Of a stretch of 64,000 nucleotides of DNA, positions 56,915 to 64,000 are shown piece by piece. The DNA is taken from contig JBIIHW010000006.1 of the NCBI GenBank assembly GCA_044235425.1, forward strand, positions 62,001 to 126,000, written 5' to 3'. A program made the position numbers and the translations under genes. The first letter of the stretch is position 1, and each line of letters starts with the position of its first letter. The notes under the pieces are model-generated. The model worked only from the letters and a program-made list of their open reading frames with translations. It did no database searches and had not been told where the DNA came from. The DNA is from JBJSXJ01 sp044235425. GTDB lineage: Bacteria; Planctomycetota; Planctomycetia; Pirellulales; Pirellulaceae.

Positions 56915-56959
56915 GTAACGCAAGCTGAGTGTGGTTCCCGAGCTGCAGAGAGATGGCAG

Positions 56960-57913
56960 ATGCAACCAACAGTGCTGGTGACCGGTGGCGGCGGATTTAT
57001 TGGCACCTGGGTTGTGCGACTTCTCTTGGAACGTCAACTCGCAGTTGTGGCCGTCGATCGCCGTTTTCAGGCCGATCGAGCTGCTCGGATTTTGGGGTCG
57101 CTGGCGACTCGAGCTGTTTCCTATGAGGTCGATTTAACGGATCGCGAGCGGTTGCAGACGATTTGTCAGCAGCATCAGGTGACTCATCTGATCCATCTGG
57201 CCGCTCTGCTCACGCCTGCTTGTCAACAAGATCCTTGGACCGGCGCCCAAGTCAACATCATGGGCAGTGTCGCGCTGTTTGAAGCAGCACGGCAGATGCG
57301 TGAACCACTGCAAGGTTTTTCCTACGCAAGTTCTTATGCGGTCTATGGTCCCGAGGTTGGTGATGACCCGGCACTCGACGTCCAAGGGAACTTGGCTAGC
57401 GTCAATCGTCCACCTTCGTTTTACGGAGCCTTCAAACTTGCAGTCGACTTGATTGCAGAGCAGTATTGGCGGCATTTTCAGATTCCCTCGGTGGGCATTC
57501 GTCCCCACGTGGTGTACGGACCGGAACGAGACCAGGGGCTGACCGCTGGTCCCTCGCTCGCCACGCGCGCGGCCGTCGAGGGACGTTCGTATGTCATCGG
57601 GTATCGAGGTCGAGTGGGCTACGATTACGTGGAAGATGTGGCGCTCGCCTTTGTTCGTGGTGCCCTGGAAACTCCCCGTCAATCGCTCGTCGTCGATTTG
57701 CCCGGTGAGTTGGCGACGTGTGAGGAATTCGCGGCGGCGATTCATGCGGAAGTGCCCGGCTCGTCGACCCACATCACCGTGGCGGGGGACGAGATTCCCG
57801 CCAACATTCCGCCGGCTCCGAATTACATTCATCATTTGTTTCCCGATTGGCGCGTCACGTCCCTGCGCGAAGGCGTGCGGCGGACAGCCGATTTTTATCG
57901 AGCTATGCCATGA
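56960..57913 (+). CDS. NAD(P)-dependent epimerase/dehydratase (extended SDR)
   Basis: The 317-residue protein has the extended short-chain dehydrogenase features: N-terminal TGGGGFIG (8-15), HLAAL, S124-S125 in YASSYAVYG and the YxxxK pair Y155/K159. Members act on nucleotide sugars or related substrates; which one cannot be read. The stop overlaps the start of the Ldh-family gene, so the two form a tight pair. Confidence 0.85.
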   Translation: MQPTVLVTGGGGFIGTWVVRLLLERQLAVVAVDRRFQADRAARILGSLATRAVSYEVDLTDRERLQTICQQHQVTHLIHLAALLTPACQQDPWTGAQVNIMGSVALFEAARQMREPLQGFSYASSYAVYGPEVGDDPALDVQGNLASVNRPPSFYGAFKLAVDLIAEQYWRHFQIPSVGIRPHVVYGPERDQGLTAGPSLATRAAVEGRSYVIGYRGRVGYDYVEDVALAFVRGALETPRQSLVVDLPGELATCEEFAAAIHAEVPGSSTHITVAGDEIPANIPPAPNYIHHLFPDWRVTSLREGVRRTADFYRAMP

Positions 57914-58962
57914 TTATCTCCATTGAGTCGCTGACGAAGTTTTGTGTGGCGGCGCTGCGCGGAGTTGGCCTCAGCGAACAAGACGCTCAAGACACCGCCA
58001 CGGCGCTCGTAACGACCGATGCCATGGGCGTGTTCACCCACGGCACCAAACTACTCGACGGATACCTGAAACGGCTGTCGGGTGGTGGATATCGAGCGAC
58101 CGGCCGACCACGGATTGAGCGAGAGGGTCCCGGCTGGGCGGTGATCGACGGCGAGTCGGCACTGGGACAAGTGGGTTGCCAATATGCCTTGCAGGTGGGA
58201 CTCGACAAGGCTCGCCGAGTGGGCGTGGCGTATGTCGGCGTACACAACACTGGGCATATTGGCGCCGCGGGTTATTACGCCGCTCAAGCGGCCCGCGCGG
58301 GATTTATCGCCATGGTCACGGGAAATGACATGCCGAGCGTGGCCGCTCCTGGGTCGCGGAAAGCTGTGCTGGGTAGTAATCCAATCGCGTACGGAGTGCC
58401 AACGGGTGACGACTACCCCGTGCTGCTCGACATGGCCACTGCCGCCGTCGCGGGTGGCAAGGTTTATGCAGCCCATACGCGCGGCGAGCCGATCCCAAAC
58501 ACGTGGCTCATCGGTCCCGACGGTCTTCCCACCAGCGATGGCAGCCTCTATCCACACCAAGCGGCACTTGCGCCGATGGCGGGACACAAAGGCTACGGTA
58601 TGGGACTCTGGGCAGAATTTCTGTCAGCGATCATTCCCGGCGGACTTATCACCTGGGAAGTGGGCAGCTGGATCTTCGATCCCCTGGATCGCCCCTCGCA
58701 GCACAACGCCGGATTCATTCTGCTGGATGTCGCCGCAATTGCTCCCACGACTCCCGCTGAGCGAACATTTGTATCTCGTGTGCGCCAGTTGATCGATGAA
58801 ATTCATTCGGCGCCGACGGCGACGGGCATCGAACGCGTGTTGGTACCAGGTGAACGTGAATGGGAAAAACTTCGACAGACTCAGCAGCAGGGAATTCAGC
58901 TGCCCGCCGATGTCGTCGAAAAACTGGCCGCGATCGCCAGCCGCACGGGACTCACCTGGTAA
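57910..58962 (+). CDS. Malate/L-lactate/ureidoglycolate dehydrogenase-family oxidoreductase (Ldh family)
   Basis: The 350-residue protein has the type-2 malate/lactate dehydrogenase pattern: THGTKLLDGYLKRL (substrate arginine region altered from the usual SHG), VGVHNTGHIGAAGYYA, GSNPIAYGVP, DMATAAVAGGKVY and HKGYGMGLWAEFLSAI. It uses NAD(P). The overlap with the epimerase gene (ATGA) suggests both work on a sugar acid or hydroxy acid. The ATG at 57910 is chosen because an upstream start would lie within the epimerase gene. Confidence 0.88.
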   Translation: MIISIESLTKFCVAALRGVGLSEQDAQDTATALVTTDAMGVFTHGTKLLDGYLKRLSGGGYRATGRPRIEREGPGWAVIDGESALGQVGCQYALQVGLDKARRVGVAYVGVHNTGHIGAAGYYAAQAARAGFIAMVTGNDMPSVAAPGSRKAVLGSNPIAYGVPTGDDYPVLLDMATAAVAGGKVYAAHTRGEPIPNTWLIGPDGLPTSDGSLYPHQAALAPMAGHKGYGMGLWAEFLSAIIPGGLITWEVGSWIFDPLDRPSQHNAGFILLDVAAIAPTTPAERTFVSRVRQLIDEIHSAPTATGIERVLVPGEREWEKLRQTQQQGIQLPADVVEKLAAIASRTGLTW

Positions 58963-59000
58963 AGCTCACGTCGTAACGCTCACCTGGTGAAGCCGTCCTT

Positions 59001-59032
59001 CGCCGCGCATCACTCGCCGCGCATCACTCGCC
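59001..59032 (+). repeat. Two-copy 14-bp tandem repeat between the Ldh-family gene and rsgA
   Basis: CGCCGCGCATCACT occurs at 59001-59014 and 59015-59028, with CGCC continuing to 59032. It reaches into the very end of the convergent rsgA gene, whose stop is at 59024. Confidence 0.8.
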
Positions 59033-60172
59033 AGATCGCAGATGGCAGTAGCTTTCATAGCGACGGGCATCGAGGTGCCCGTCGGCCACGGCGTCTTTCA
59101 CCGCGCAGTGTGCTTCATGGGTGTGCGTACAGTTGGGGAAGCGGCAGAGGCTGACGTACGGTCGCAGGTCACGATAATAGTTTGCGACTTCCGCGGGAAT
59201 CACATCCCACAGCTCGAACTGTCGAATACCGGGTGTGTCGACCACGTAACCGCCCGAGGCCAGTTTTAAGAGTCGAGAGATCGTGGTCGTGTGCTTCCCT
59301 TTTTCCGTTTCTTCGCTCACCGCGCCCACGCGCAGCTGCAGGGCGGGATCGATAGCATTCAAGAGCGACGATTTACCCACACCACTTTGCCCGGCAATGG
59401 CACTTTGGCGATCGCGCAGCAGACGCCGCGCTTCGTCGACCCCCTGCCCCGTCGTCACCGACATACAGATCACTCGATAGCCCATCTGTCCGTAGACGCC
59501 GACGAGCGGCTGGAGATCGGCGGGATCGACCAGGTCGATCTTATTGATGCAGATTATGGGCCGAATCCGCGACTGCTCGGCCACAACTAAAAAGCGATCG
59601 ATGAGGTTGGGCTTGATGTCTGGTTGAGCGGCACTGGCCATGATCAGCAGTTGGTCAACATTGCTGACAATCATGTGACGTCGCTGGCGACTGGTGCGAC
59701 TCAGCACTCCCTTTCTCGGCTCCACGCGCTCAATCACGCCATCCTGTTCGCCATCCGGTCGAAACAGCACACGATCTCCGGTGACGATGACATGGCGTTG
59801 ATCGGTGGCGAGCGTGCGGAGGAGGCGGCGGAGCACGCAGCGATAAACTTTTCCATCCGCTGCTTCCACGTCGCTCGCCATGCCAAACACGGCAAGCACT
59901 CGACCCGGACGGCAAACCGACTCATCCACAACGGGGCGCACATCGAAGCCAGATTCGCCTTGTGCATCGACGTCAGCCAACACGGTACGTTTGCGAGTCA
60001 ATTCACCTTTACCGCTGATCCGCTGATCCTGCGAATCATCCTCGAAACTTTCGCCCTGCTGCTGGTAGCGTCGAGTGACATCATGGCTGCGCGTGCGAGG
60101 AGCGCGGTTTTTGCGAAACTCGGTTCGCACCTTGCGCTGCGATCGTCGATCGTCGTCGGCTTCGTCTTTCAT
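59024..60172 (-). CDS. rsgA: Ribosome small-subunit-dependent GTPase RsgA
   Basis: RsgA helps mature the 30S ribosomal subunit. The 382-residue protein has a circularly permuted GTPase: NKID (210-213) before GQSGVGKSS (261-269) and DTPG (312-315), and a C-terminal zinc site C343, C348, H350, C356. A basic N-terminal extension of about 75 residues precedes the OB domain. The ATG at 60172 is preferred over a start at 60235 that would overlap the divergent cls gene. Confidence 0.95.
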   Translation of the reverse strand: MKDEADDDRRSQRKVRTEFRKNRAPRTRSHDVTRRYQQQGESFEDDSQDQRISGKGELTRKRTVLADVDAQGESGFDVRPVVDESVCRPGRVLAVFGMASDVEAADGKVYRCVLRRLLRTLATDQRHVIVTGDRVLFRPDGEQDGVIERVEPRKGVLSRTSRQRRHMIVSNVDQLLIMASAAQPDIKPNLIDRFLVVAEQSRIRPIICINKIDLVDPADLQPLVGVYGQMGYRVICMSVTTGQGVDEARRLLRDRQSAIAGQSGVGKSSLLNAIDPALQLRVGAVSEETEKGKHTTTISRLLKLASGGYVVDTPGIRQFELWDVIPAEVANYYRDLRPYVSLCRFPNCTHTHEAHCAVKDAVADGHLDARRYESYCHLRSGE

Positions 60173-60213
60173 AGGGCCGCAGTATAAACCATTTTGTTTG
60201 GTATGCTGTACGC

Positions 60214-61674
60214 ATGGATTCTGATTTTCGCACAATTTGGGTGACTCTCAGCCTGCTGCATGTCGCCATTCAGTTGATCTTGTCCGTGCGCGTGGTGATG
60301 CGGCGACGACCGGTGGGTGTCACCTTCGCGTGGCTCACGATTATCCTGGCCGTGCCGCTGCTGGGAGCAATCATTTACTTGTTCATTGGCGAGTTACGAC
60401 TGGGGACGCGGCGCGCGAAAGCGGTGACTGAGATTCATGGGCCGCTGCTCGAATGGCTGAGAAATCACAGTAATTGGGACGAAGAGGCATGGATTGGTCT
60501 GCCGGATAATCGTCGCGATCTAGCCCGACTGGCGGAATCCGCGACCGGCCTACCGCCACTCGCCGGAAATCAACTCGAGCTACTTCCGGGTGCCGACGAT
60601 GCGTTTACGCGGTTGATCGCGGACATCGACGCTGCCCGAGAAACAATCTATTTGGAGTTCTACATTTGGCATGCGGGGGGCTGGGCTGACCGCGTGGCGG
60701 CGGCACTGCGTCGAGCGGCGGAGCGTGGCGTTCGCTGCTACGTGCTACTCGACGATGTCGGCAGCCGCACGTTCCTGCAAAGTGGTCAGGCAGAGGAATT
60801 GCGGCGTACGGGAGTGCAAGTGACCGCGGCGCTGCCGGTCAGCCTGATGCGCACTCTTTTTCGACGCTACGATTTGCGGTTACATCGCAAGATCGTGGTG
60901 ATCGACCAGCGGATCGGTTACGTCGGTAGCTTGAACCTCGTCGATCCCCGTTACTTCAAAACCGAAGCGGGAGTGGGACAGTGGATCGATGCCCTGGCGC
61001 GCATCTCCGGTCCTGCCGTCACCGCACTCAGCGTCACCTTCCTCGAAGACTGGCAAGTGGAAACAGGCGAATCCGTCCGATCGCTCGGCGCGAATCTGGT
61101 CGAGCATGCGCCAGCGAGTTCCGGGGCGGCGATCGTGCAGGTGCTACCCTCCGGTCCAGCGGTCGAAGCACTGACTATTCAGGAAGTGCTCATCATGGCG
61201 ATCTATGCGGCTCGACAAGAAATCACTCTGACATCTCCCTATTTCGTACCCGAGGAAACGCTGCAAGCCGCACTCATCGGCGCCGCTCGCCGCGGTGTTC
61301 GTGTACGGCTCATCGTGCCCGCCAAAGAAGACTCGGTGCTCGTACGCTTCGCCAGTCAGGCGTATCGAGGTGATCTGGCGGCAGCGGGCGTCGAAGTACT
61401 GGAGTTTAGCGGCGGACTGCTGCACACCAAGTCCGTGATGATTGATGGCGAACTCAGCTTATTCGGTTCGCTCAATCTGGATCCGCGTAGTTTCTTTTTG
61501 AACTTTGAAGTGACAGTCGCTGTGTATGATCTGTTGTTTGCCACCGAATTGGGTAAGTTACAGGAATCATATGTGGCGAATTGCCGGCCGCTGGATCACG
61601 CGGAGTGGCAATCACGGTCGGTGGTGCGCAAGTTTGCTCAAAATGTCGCGCGCCTCGTTGGACCATTGTTATAA
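60214..61674 (+). CDS. cls: Cardiolipin synthase (phospholipase D family)
   Basis: The 486-residue membrane protein has two N-terminal helices and two HKD motifs, H224-R-K-IVVID and H404-T-K-SVMID, with the usual GSLNLDPRSFFLNFE segment after the second. Cls makes cardiolipin from phosphatidylglycerol in the membrane. Only 41 bp separate its start from the divergent rsgA start. Confidence 0.93.
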   Translation: MDSDFRTIWVTLSLLHVAIQLILSVRVVMRRRPVGVTFAWLTIILAVPLLGAIIYLFIGELRLGTRRAKAVTEIHGPLLEWLRNHSNWDEEAWIGLPDNRRDLARLAESATGLPPLAGNQLELLPGADDAFTRLIADIDAARETIYLEFYIWHAGGWADRVAAALRRAAERGVRCYVLLDDVGSRTFLQSGQAEELRRTGVQVTAALPVSLMRTLFRRYDLRLHRKIVVIDQRIGYVGSLNLVDPRYFKTEAGVGQWIDALARISGPAVTALSVTFLEDWQVETGESVRSLGANLVEHAPASSGAAIVQVLPSGPAVEALTIQEVLIMAIYAARQEITLTSPYFVPEETLQAALIGAARRGVRVRLIVPAKEDSVLVRFASQAYRGDLAAAGVEVLEFSGGLLHTKSVMIDGELSLFGSLNLDPRSFFLNFEVTVAVYDLLFATELGKLQESYVANCRPLDHAEWQSRSVVRKFAQNVARLVGPLL

Positions 61675-61724
61675 CTGGCGGGGAAACCCAGACATTTTTT
61701 CAGTGCAGCAGGGCGAGGCATGGC

Positions 61725-62438
61725 ATGCGCATCCTTGGTTTGGAAACCTCTGGATACTCGGGATCGGTCGCGCTGGTAGACGACGAGACGCTGGTGGCTC
61801 AGGTCGTTTTACCCGAGCGACAGCGGACGGCGCAGGGACTGGCCCCGGCCATCGTCCAGGCGCTGAACAGCGCCGGTTGGCGGCCGCGCGACATTGAACT
61901 GGTCGCCGTCACGACGGGACCGGGATCCTTCACCGGACTGCGCGTGGGGGTGATGTCAGCCAAGACATTCGCCTACGCGGTTGATGCTCAAGTGTTAGGA
62001 GTCGACACGCTGGACGTGGTGGCGCATCAAGCAACCGTTTTGCGGCCGCGCCTCTCCGCCATCCTCGATGCTCAGCGCAATCAGCTCTTCGAGGCCACGT
62101 TTAGGCGCAGCACCAACGGATCTTGGCAGCGGCTCACCGCTACACGCATCATCGACGAAGCGACTTGGCTCGCCGAGCTAAGTGACCAGTCGTCAAGCAC
62201 TGACTGGGCGGTCACGGGCGCGGCGGTGTCCAAGCTGAGTGATCGACTACCCGCGTCGCTGCTGAGTGTCGACGTGGGTGACCGTCAGCCGCTCGCCGCT
62301 AGCGTCTGTGCCGTAGCTCAACACGATTACCGCCAAGGACGCCGAGACGACCTCTGGCAACTGACGCCCCAGTACTATCGCCCCAGTGCGGCCGAAGAGC
62401 AGCTTTCCAAGGCGACCCAGGCAGAGACACGGCGGTGA
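61725..62438 (+). CDS. tsaB: tRNA threonylcarbamoyladenosine biosynthesis protein TsaB
   Basis: TsaB works with TsaD and TsaE to make t6A at position 37 of tRNA. The 237-residue protein has the N-terminal MRILGLETSGYSGSVAL and TTGPGSFTGLRVGVMSAKTFA motifs of the family; it lacks the catalytic metal site found in TsaD, as expected. The ATG at 61725 starts directly at the conserved MRILGLETS. Confidence 0.92.
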   Translation: MRILGLETSGYSGSVALVDDETLVAQVVLPERQRTAQGLAPAIVQALNSAGWRPRDIELVAVTTGPGSFTGLRVGVMSAKTFAYAVDAQVLGVDTLDVVAHQATVLRPRLSAILDAQRNQLFEATFRRSTNGSWQRLTATRIIDEATWLAELSDQSSSTDWAVTGAAVSKLSDRLPASLLSVDVGDRQPLAASVCAVAQHDYRQGRRDDLWQLTPQYYRPSAAEEQLSKATQAETRR

Positions 62439-62492
62439 CGCATCGACATAGGCGCGGTCGGGGCAGGTACACGAACCTGACTGGGCGTGGCG

Positions 62493-63590
62493 CTACTTCT
62501 GCTCGTAACCCTGCCACATCCAGACCAGGGTGTCGGCGAGCGTATGCTCGAAGACATTCCGGTCACAATGCCGCGTGGCTTTGCTGAAGAGGTAGCGATA
62601 ATCGTAGCCTTTTTCCTTCAGTGCCACGGCGGTGCGTTCGTTGGCCATCACCCAGTTGTGATAGGTCTCCTCGGGATCTTTCGCTCGCAGATCATTCTCC
62701 GCGACGTGCGTGAAGATGCGGAGTGGCTTCTTGTTGGTGGTCTGGATGAGCTTGAGGCTGGAATGGTATTCCCAAGCCCCGAGTGGATACTTCGCTTCTT
62801 CGGGAGCGTCGTCATCCTGCTGATCGACGAAGGTTCCCGAGTAGGTGATCAAGCGTCGAAAAAGGTCGGGGCGAAACCAGCCCATGGTGAGTGCCGCGGC
62901 ACCTCCGGAACTGCAGCCCATCACGGCACGGCCCCAAGGATCGTCGGTAAAGGCGAGCTGGGGATAGGCGGCTTTGATATCGGGTCGAGCCAGCACGGCG
63001 GGCAGCACTTCCTCATGAATGAACCGCGCATGGCGGTCGGACATCGTGTCGTATTCCAACCCGCGCTGGCTGCCTTTGCCATCGTTGCCGCCATTTTCCA
63101 CAGAGACGACGATGAATGCAGGAAGCTTTCGCAGCGGGTCTGACGAGACCGTCAGGTTATCGAGTGCGTGGCGAATAAGATTCAGGTGACTTGGTCCATC
63201 GAGAGTCACGAGGAGCGGCGCTTTCACTCCGTCTCGATAAGCGGCTGGAATGTAAACAAAGATCTTTCGTTCTTTGCGGACCGGCTTGGCGGGATCAAGG
63301 GTTGAGTCGGTGCCTGGAAAGATCTTGCTTTCCGCCAGCTTCATCGTGAACTCAAAACTCTTACCCTTCGGCTGCCCGCGATCCGTCAGGTCGACATCGA
63401 GTTTGTACTCGGGGCCAATCACGAAACTGCCGTTAGCAGCCGGGCCGGGCGATTCCGCTCGCAGACGATTCGTTCCGCAACGGTCGCTCGACCAACCACC
63501 GATGAGCAGTGTGAGACAAGCGATGCCCAGGGGGCGCGCAGAGATCAGGAGGCGCGCAGAGATCAGGGAGCGCAGGGTGAGTGCGAACAT
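62493..63590 (-). CDS. Exported esterase of the enterochelin-esterase (Fes/esterase D) type
   Basis: The 365-residue alpha/beta-hydrolase has a signal peptide containing a tandem LISAR repeat (caused by a DNA duplication near 63534-63567), then FVYIPAAYRDG, the nucleophile elbow MGCSSGGAAA, and a likely base histidine in ATRHCDRNVF. These resemble esterases that cut siderophores or acyl sugars. The upstream in-frame ATG at 63734 lacks a signal peptide, so 63590 is chosen. Confidence 0.82.
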   Translation of the reverse strand: MFALTLRSLISARLLISARPLGIACLTLLIGGWSSDRCGTNRLRAESPGPAANGSFVIGPEYKLDVDLTDRGQPKGKSFEFTMKLAESKIFPGTDSTLDPAKPVRKERKIFVYIPAAYRDGVKAPLLVTLDGPSHLNLIRHALDNLTVSSDPLRKLPAFIVVSVENGGNDGKGSQRGLEYDTMSDRHARFIHEEVLPAVLARPDIKAAYPQLAFTDDPWGRAVMGCSSGGAAALTMGWFRPDLFRRLITYSGTFVDQQDDDAPEEAKYPLGAWEYHSSLKLIQTTNKKPLRIFTHVAENDLRAKDPEETYHNWVMANERTAVALKEKGYDYRYLFSKATRHCDRNVFEHTLADTLVWMWQGYEQK

Positions 63591-63667
63591 GCGAGGTATC
63601 CTTTTAGCTTGGTGGGAGGAACGGTCGGGGTGCGCTGCAGATGTGCTCCCGCCACGCGAACCGACCG

Positions 63668-64000
63668 CTAGTTGACGACATCCGTCTTCAACCGTTTGAC
63701 GATGGTATCCTGACCATCGACCGCCCAGATCCAATTGGTACCCGCGTTAGCGGTCAATGTGTCGGCCGCATTGTCGGCCAGAATGGTGTTGGAATTCAAG
63801 ACGTTCGTACCATTACGTCCACCGCCATTCCGCAAGTTGGAAATGCGCCTGCTGGCCGAGCTATCGGTACGAGTCCATTCGGTGAGCAGGGAGAGCAGTG
63901 CGGTGATATTCGCATCGTGGGTGGTTGCACCGCCGATCAGCAGATCATCCAGCCGCTGACCGGTGACATTGTCGGCACCGCGGCCACCAATGAGCACGTT
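63668..64000 (-). CDS. C-terminus of a calcium-binding-repeat (RTX-like) exported protein, 5' end off the window
   Basis: The frame is open to the right edge and ends at a TAG at 63670-63668; about 110 residues are visible. It contains NVLIGGRGADNVTG and DDLLIGG nonapeptide-like calcium-binding repeats, then a tail N-x-L-N-S-N-T-I-L-A-D-N-A-A-D. Most of the protein lies outside the window, so its function is unknown. Planctomycetes often carry large proteins of this type. Confidence 0.7.
   Translation of the reverse strand, partial: NVLIGGRGADNVTGQRLDDLLIGGATTHDANITALLSLLTEWTRTDSSASRRISNLRNGGGRNGTNVLNSNTILADNAADTLTANAGTNWIWAVDGQDTIVKRLKTDVVN

Overview
This window is a piece of a planctomycete chromosome, most likely from the Pirellulales. 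The signs are a DUF1592/DUF1587 cytochrome-type protein paired with a DUF1552 protein, a secreted sulfatase, a squalene-cyclase-repeat protein, an N-terminal planctomycete LEPR-like export tag on a protease, and very large PstC and PstA permeases. No tRNA or rRNA gene was recognised. All functions come from reading translated sequence by eye; no database search was run.

Layout. 1-5.6 kb: edge-truncated squalene-cyclase-repeat protein, ribosomal protein bL33, RecJ, an O-methyltransferase and a YebC/YeeN factor. 5.9-8.4 kb: a metallophosphatase-sulfatase fusion. 8.8-21.9 kb: a natural-product locus with one 3172-residue NRPS (A-PCP-C-A-PCP-C-A-PCP-TE) facing a three-gene operon (OleB/haloalkane-dehalogenase-like hydrolase, fold-type I PLP enzyme, DapDC/ODC-like PLP decarboxylase). 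22-24.3 kb: two secreted proteins. 24.5 kb: a Uma2 remnant. 24.9-32.2 kb: a pstSCAB operon behind a Pho-box-like site. 32.9-34.2 kb: a Tat-exported seven-bladed lactonase-type propeller protein. 34.3-40.9 kb: a GC-rich insert with winged-helix proteins, a primase-helicase, a cluster of GTGACGG repeats that looks like an origin, an HExxH protein, a coiled-coil protein, and two 5'-truncated genes meeting head to head (an SMC/AAA-type ATPase and a probable serine recombinase tail). 40.9-50.4 kb: recQ, argG, an ABC-2 permease and an ATPase/FtsX/HlyD export operon. 50.8-58.9 kb: a DUF4332 protein, a trypsin-like protease, the DUF1592/DUF1552 pair, a nucleotide-sugar-type epimerase and an Ldh-family dehydrogenase. 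59-64 kb: rsgA, cls, tsaB, an exported esterase, and the C-terminus of a calcium-binding-repeat protein running off the edge.

How genes work together. The strongest candidate for an undescribed system is the NRPS locus: its first and third adenylation domains carry the same inferred specificity code, it begins without a condensation domain, and two PLP enzymes plus an OleB-like hydrolase lie tail to tail with it and may supply or modify a building block. The second candidate is the 34.3-40.9 kb insert, which looks like a decayed replicating element. A recurring theme is short tandem duplications (10-16 bp unit) in the spaces between genes; two arrays, at 8650-8744 and 32347-32426, are recognisably the same 16-bp family.
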